64,000 bases of DNA from Aquibacillus saliphilus. GTDB lineage: Bacteria; Bacillota; Bacilli; Bacillales; Amphibacillaceae. The position numbers and the translations under genes were made by a program. Below, piece by piece: positions 60,659 to 64,000 of the stretch; positions within the stretch are counted from its first letter, which is position 1; every line of letters starts with the position of its first letter. Below the pieces are notes generated by a model. It ran no database searches and was not told the origin of the DNA. It saw only the letters and a program-made list of their open reading frames with translations. The stretch spans positions 28,058 to 92,057 of the forward strand of contig NZ_JAIZAP010000020.1 in the NCBI RefSeq assembly GCF_020404745.1, written 5' to 3'.

Positions 60659-63307
60659 GTGAATTGGTATAAATTAGATGCCAACCAATTAGAAAAGAAG
60701 CTAGGAGTAGATGAGAATAAAGGACTAACCTCAAAAGACGCAGAAAATCGCTTGAAAAAATTTGGACAGAACGTACTAGAAGACGGGAAACAACCATCAT
60801 TGTTCCTACTATTTTTAAAGCAGTTTCAAGATTTTATGGTATTAGTTTTACTTGCAGCAACGCTCATTTCAGGGTTGCTTGGTGAATACGTTGATGCGAT
60901 TGCAATTATGGTTATTGTAATGATTAACGGATTAATTGGATTTTTTCAAGAACAAAAAGCTGAGAAGTCGTTAGCTAAATTAAAAGAGTTATCGGCACCA
61001 ATGGCTAATGTACTCCGTGATGGTAAATGGGTAAAAATACCTTCAAGTGATGTAGTAATAGGGGACATAGTTAAATTATCAAGCGGTGACAGGGTATCTG
61101 CTGATGTGCGAATTACACAATCTAATAGTTTAGAAATGGAAGAATCTGCACTTACAGGTGAGTCTCTACCAACAGCAAAACATGCTAATGCAATTCAACA
61201 GGAAAACATGGAACCTGCTGATCAAAAAAACATGGCTTTTATGGGTACTTTGGTTACCAGAGGTAGCGGAATAGGGATTGTAGTTGGGACAGGTATGAAA
61301 ACGGCAATGGGACAAATTGCTGACTTATTAGTGAAAACAGAAAAGGTGGCAACTCCGTTAGAAAGAAAGTTAGCTGAGCTTGGAAAAATCTTAATATTAG
61401 TTGCTTTACTATTAACTGCATTTGTCGTTTTTGTGGGTGTATATCAAGGCCAACCAATGTATGACATGTTTTTGGCTGGTGTTTCACTAGCTGTAGCAGC
61501 TATACCAGAGGGATTACCTGCTATAGTGACTGTTGCTCTATCTTTAGGTGTACAACGAATGATTAAGAAAAAAGCAATTGTCAGAAAGCTTTCAGCTGTT
61601 GAGACGCTCGGCAGTGCTTCTGTCATTTGTTCAGACAAAACTGGAACGATGACAGAAAACCAAATGACTGTTAAAGAAATTTATCTCAATCATGAAACCG
61701 TATTTGTTTCAGGTGAAGGTTATGATGTGAAAGGTTCTTTCTACCAAAATGATAAGAAAGTTAAAGACCCAAGCTTAGATAGTTTATTACTCTACGGGGC
61801 TTTATGTAATCACTCCACTTTAAATAAAAAGAAAGGGAAAGGCTTTATTGATGGGGATCCAACTGAAGGCGCATTATTGGTTGCTGCTAGAAAAGCTGGT
61901 ATTACATTAGAAGATACCGAAAAATTTCGAATTATCCATGAGATACCGTTTGACTCAGACAGAAAGCGAATGACGGTTGTAGTAGAAGATGAGGATCAAA
62001 ATCGCTTTGTTATTACCAAAGGTGCTCCTGATGTGCTATTGCCACGAACAAATTATATATCAGACCATGGAAACAGAAGGCCAATGCGTGCGAAAGATCA
62101 AAATCAAATCGGGCAAGCAATTGACAAAATGGCGGGTCAAGCATTAAGAACGATAGCGGTTTGTGTGAAATCCGTAAAACCCAACCAACAATTTGATGAT
62201 GTATTGCTAGAAAAAGACCTAACCTTTATCGGAATTAACGGAATGATAGATCCTCCAAGAAAAGAAGTTAAGGACGCGATTAGGGAGTGTAACGATGCAG
62301 GGATTAAAACCGTTATGATCACAGGGGACCATGCTAAAACAGCGCACGCAATTGCAAAACAACTCGAATTAATTCCTAATCACGGCAAGGTTTTAGAAGG
62401 TCACCAGGTTAGTCGTATGACCGAGGAACAATTGAGCGATATTATCGAAGATGTTTATGTATTTGCACGTGTTACCCCCGAGCATAAGTTGAAAATTGTT
62501 AAGGCATTTCAAAAACGTGGACATGTAGTGGCAATGACAGGTGATGGCATCAATGATGCGCCGGCTATTAAAGCTAGTGACATCGGCATAAGTATGGGGC
62601 ATAGTGGTACAGACGTAGCTAAAGAGGCATCGGCTTTGGTGCTTCTAGACGATAATTTCGCTACGATTAAATCAGCGATAAAAGAAGGAAGAAATATCTA
62701 TGAAAATATTCGTAAATTTATTCGTTATTTGCTAGCTTCGAATGTTGGAGAAATTTTAGTTATGTTGTTTGCTATGTTACTAGGATTGCCTCTACCATTA
62801 ATACCTGTTCAAATTTTATGGGTCAATCTAGTTACAGATGGCCTACCGGCAATGGCGCTTGGACTCGATCAAGCAGAAGATGACGTGATGAAACGGGATC
62901 CAAGGAGTCCGAAAGAAGGAATATTTGCAAGAGGATTAGGATTTAAAATAATTAGTAGAGGTTTCATGATAGGTATCGTGACTTTAATTGCATTTATGAC
63001 TACTTATCAGGGAAATCCAGAACATTTGCGGTATGCTCAGACAATTGCTTTCACAACACTAGTAATGGCTCAATTGATTCACGTGTTTGATTGTCGTAGT
63101 GACCGGTCGGTATTTGCAAGAAATCCATTCCAAAACTTATACCTTGTTGGTGCAGTAATATCCTCGTTACTATTATTAGTAGTAGTAATTTATTTTGAAC
63201 CGTTACAAGAGGTTTTCCATACGATGGATTTAGGACTAAGAGATTGGCTGTTTATATTATCACTTAGTGCCATTCCTACTGTATTATTTGGATTCACAAA
63301 AAAATAA
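60659..63307 (+). CDS. yloB: P-type Ca2+-transporting ATPase (YloB)
   Basis: An 882-residue type IIA P-type ATPase. Phosphorylation aspartate is in CSDKTGTMTE (Asp326), ion-site motif in AIPEGLPAI, TGES in the actuator domain, MITGDH and GDGINDAPA in the P domain, and ten membrane helices overall. The B. subtilis protein is phosphorylated in a calcium-dependent way and associated with sporulation. GTG 60659, 8 nt after GGAGG, is chosen; the ATG at 60623 gives a 12-residue extension with no site. Confidence 0.93.
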   Translation: MNWYKLDANQLEKKLGVDENKGLTSKDAENRLKKFGQNVLEDGKQPSLFLLFLKQFQDFMVLVLLAATLISGLLGEYVDAIAIMVIVMINGLIGFFQEQKAEKSLAKLKELSAPMANVLRDGKWVKIPSSDVVIGDIVKLSSGDRVSADVRITQSNSLEMEESALTGESLPTAKHANAIQQENMEPADQKNMAFMGTLVTRGSGIGIVVGTGMKTAMGQIADLLVKTEKVATPLERKLAELGKILILVALLLTAFVVFVGVYQGQPMYDMFLAGVSLAVAAIPEGLPAIVTVALSLGVQRMIKKKAIVRKLSAVETLGSASVICSDKTGTMTENQMTVKEIYLNHETVFVSGEGYDVKGSFYQNDKKVKDPSLDSLLLYGALCNHSTLNKKKGKGFIDGDPTEGALLVAARKAGITLEDTEKFRIIHEIPFDSDRKRMTVVVEDEDQNRFVITKGAPDVLLPRTNYISDHGNRRPMRAKDQNQIGQAIDKMAGQALRTIAVCVKSVKPNQQFDDVLLEKDLTFIGINGMIDPPRKEVKDAIRECNDAGIKTVMITGDHAKTAHAIAKQLELIPNHGKVLEGHQVSRMTEEQLSDIIEDVYVFARVTPEHKLKIVKAFQKRGHVVAMTGDGINDAPAIKASDIGISMGHSGTDVAKEASALVLLDDNFATIKSAIKEGRNIYENIRKFIRYLLASNVGEILVMLFAMLLGLPLPLIPVQILWVNLVTDGLPAMALGLDQAEDDVMKRDPRSPKEGIFARGLGFKIISRGFMIGIVTLIAFMTTYQGNPEHLRYAQTIAFTTLVMAQLIHVFDCRSDRSVFARNPFQNLYLVGAVISSLLLLVVVIYFEPLQEVFHTMDLGLRDWLFILSLSAIPTVLFGFTKK

Positions 63308-63320
63308 TGCTAGAAATAAA

Positions 63321-63336
63321 GAGGCTGGGACATAAC
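63321..63336. repeat. Putative terminal inverted repeat of the IS1182-type element
   Basis: GAGGCTGGGACATAAC is a word I recall from the ends of IS1182-type elements in Bacilli and it lies 3' to the transposase gene. The matching left end lies outside the window, so the boundary is unproven. Confidence 0.5.
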
Positions 63337-63351
63337 TAGCCAAAAATAACG

Positions 63352-63397
63352 AAAAAAAGTTCCGATCATCATCGAAAGATGGTCGGAACCTTTTTTT
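63352..63397. terminator. Hairpin terminator between yloB and the transposase
   Basis: GTTCCGATCATC and GATGGTCGGAAC form a 12-bp stem (one G-U) with a 7-nt loop, flanked by seven As and seven Ts, so it can act in both directions. It lies within the 3' end of the transposase reading frame. Confidence 0.9.
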
Positions 63398-64000
63398 GTT
63401 AAATTATTTTCAGGATTTGTTGCACCATTCGCATGCTTAGCGGTGTACTTTCTCAAATTCACCGCCATGAATGCAAACCCTAATTCATTTTCTGCTTTCT
63501 TTTTTCCTCTCACAGACATACGAGTGAAACGCAAATTAGCCTTCAAAAATCCGAAGACTGGTTCCACATCTATTTTTCGTTTGCCATAGAATTTACCGGT
63601 TTCTTTTTCTGAAAGCTGTTGTTTTGTGTATGCTTTTTGTTGTTCCCATTTTTCGTTGTAATATATTTTCCGATTATTTCCTTCCTTTGCTTTTGTACAT
63701 TGTGAACGTAATGGACAATCCGAACAGTCCTCACATTCATAGACTTTAAAGGCTCGGGTGAAGTTATCTTTACCTGTCCGTTTGGACAGATACTGGAACG
63801 CCACTTTTTTACCATTTGGACAGAGGAAAGAGTCACTCGCTTCATCATACTCCCAGTTCGTTGTATTAAAAGGATTTTGCTTATATTTCTTTGTCTTCTC
63901 TTTTCGATACATATTATATGTAATTAGTGGGATGCGTTCCCGATTAATTAGGACATCATCGTAATTTTGTTCACTTCCATAGCCTGCATCAGCGACGATA

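Larger units (their letters stand above)
63310..64000 (-). mobile_element. IS1182-type transposase, C-terminal part (5' end beyond window)
   Basis: The minus strand stays open from the window edge (IVADAGYGSEQNYDDVL...) to a stop at 63310. VADAGYGSE is the strand holding a catalytic aspartate of a DDE transposase. Further on are the cysteine cluster YECEDCSDCPLRSQCTK, KIYYNEKWEQQK, the ESxxxE-like region RKIDVEPVFGFLKANLRFTRMSVRG with its catalytic glutamate, and GFAFMAVNLRKY. This order is that of IS1182 family proteins. The last 30 or so residues are translated from the terminator hairpin and the putative inverted repeat, and may not be functional. It marks an insertion beside yloB. Confidence 0.85.

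Noticed and set aside
63570..63848. 92-codon minus-strand frame inside the transposase
   Set aside because: Another frame of the transposase. It does not look like the second half of a programmed frameshift, since the main frame is open throughout.

Overview
The window is a chromosomal segment of a spore-forming, AT-rich member of the Bacillaceae. By protein character and gene order it lies nearer the Oceanobacillus/Virgibacillus/Gracilibacillus side than Bacillus subtilis, but the genus is an inference. The evidence is the almost unbroken run ylbJ-ylbL-tmcAL-ylbN-rpmF-gerR-ylbP-panE-bshC, the division and cell-wall (dcw) cluster with sporulation paralogues spoVD and spoVE, spoIIGA-sigE-sigG, ylmCDE-sepF-ylmGH-divIVA, ileS, lspA-rluD, the pyr operon, and rqcH/yloB. 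I saw no rRNA, tRNA, CRISPR array or prophage.

Layout. 1-9210: sporulation membrane protein YlbJ (cut by the window edge), a PDZ-Lon protease, tRNA acetate ligase, DUF177 protein plus L32, a GerR/RsfA regulator, an acetyltransferase, PanE, a DUF3397 membrane protein and BshC. 9360-27977: mraZ-rsmH-ftsL-pbpB-spoVD-murE-murF-mraY-murD-spoVE, then divIB-ylxW-ylxX-sbp-ftsA-ftsZ. Relative to B. subtilis, murG and murB are absent from this locus and murF is present in it. 28480-31051: spoIIGA-sigE-sigG. 31390-35498: ylmC to divIVA. 35502-38728: T-box-controlled ileS. 39117-40379: an inserted MFS transporter on the minus strand. 40727-53914: lspA-rluD and pyrR-P-B-C-carA-carB-pyrK-D-F-E. 54038-58610: accessory genes (aldehyde dehydrogenase, MHYT-GGDEF protein, DUF457 membrane protein, old-yellow-enzyme reductase). 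58740-63307: divergent rqcH and yloB. 63310-64000: 3' end of an IS1182-type transposase.

How the genes work together. The left two thirds builds and divides the cell and then switches it to sporulation. PG precursor enzymes (MurE, MurF, MraY, MurD) feed the divisome (FtsL, DivIB, PBP2B, FtsA, FtsZ, SepF, DivIVA). SpoVD and SpoVE reuse the same chemistry for cortex, and SpoIIGA activates pro-SigE while SigG takes over in the forespore. The pyr operon makes UMP from bicarbonate, glutamine and aspartate under PyrR attenuation.

No wholly new multi-gene system is evident; most of the window is conserved housekeeping DNA. The best leads are regulatory and evolutionary. First, a sigG leader in which a sigma-F-type promoter sits inside one arm of a hairpin that would mask the ribosome-binding site only on read-through mRNA. 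Second, a terminator-like hairpin containing the spoVE ribosome-binding site. Third, a dispersed repeat family whose copies sit at the places where gene content differs from B. subtilis. Fourth, a pyr operon with two PyrR sites instead of three. Fifth, a 10-bp-periodic MraZ-type operator and a full-consensus sigma-H promoter before ftsA.
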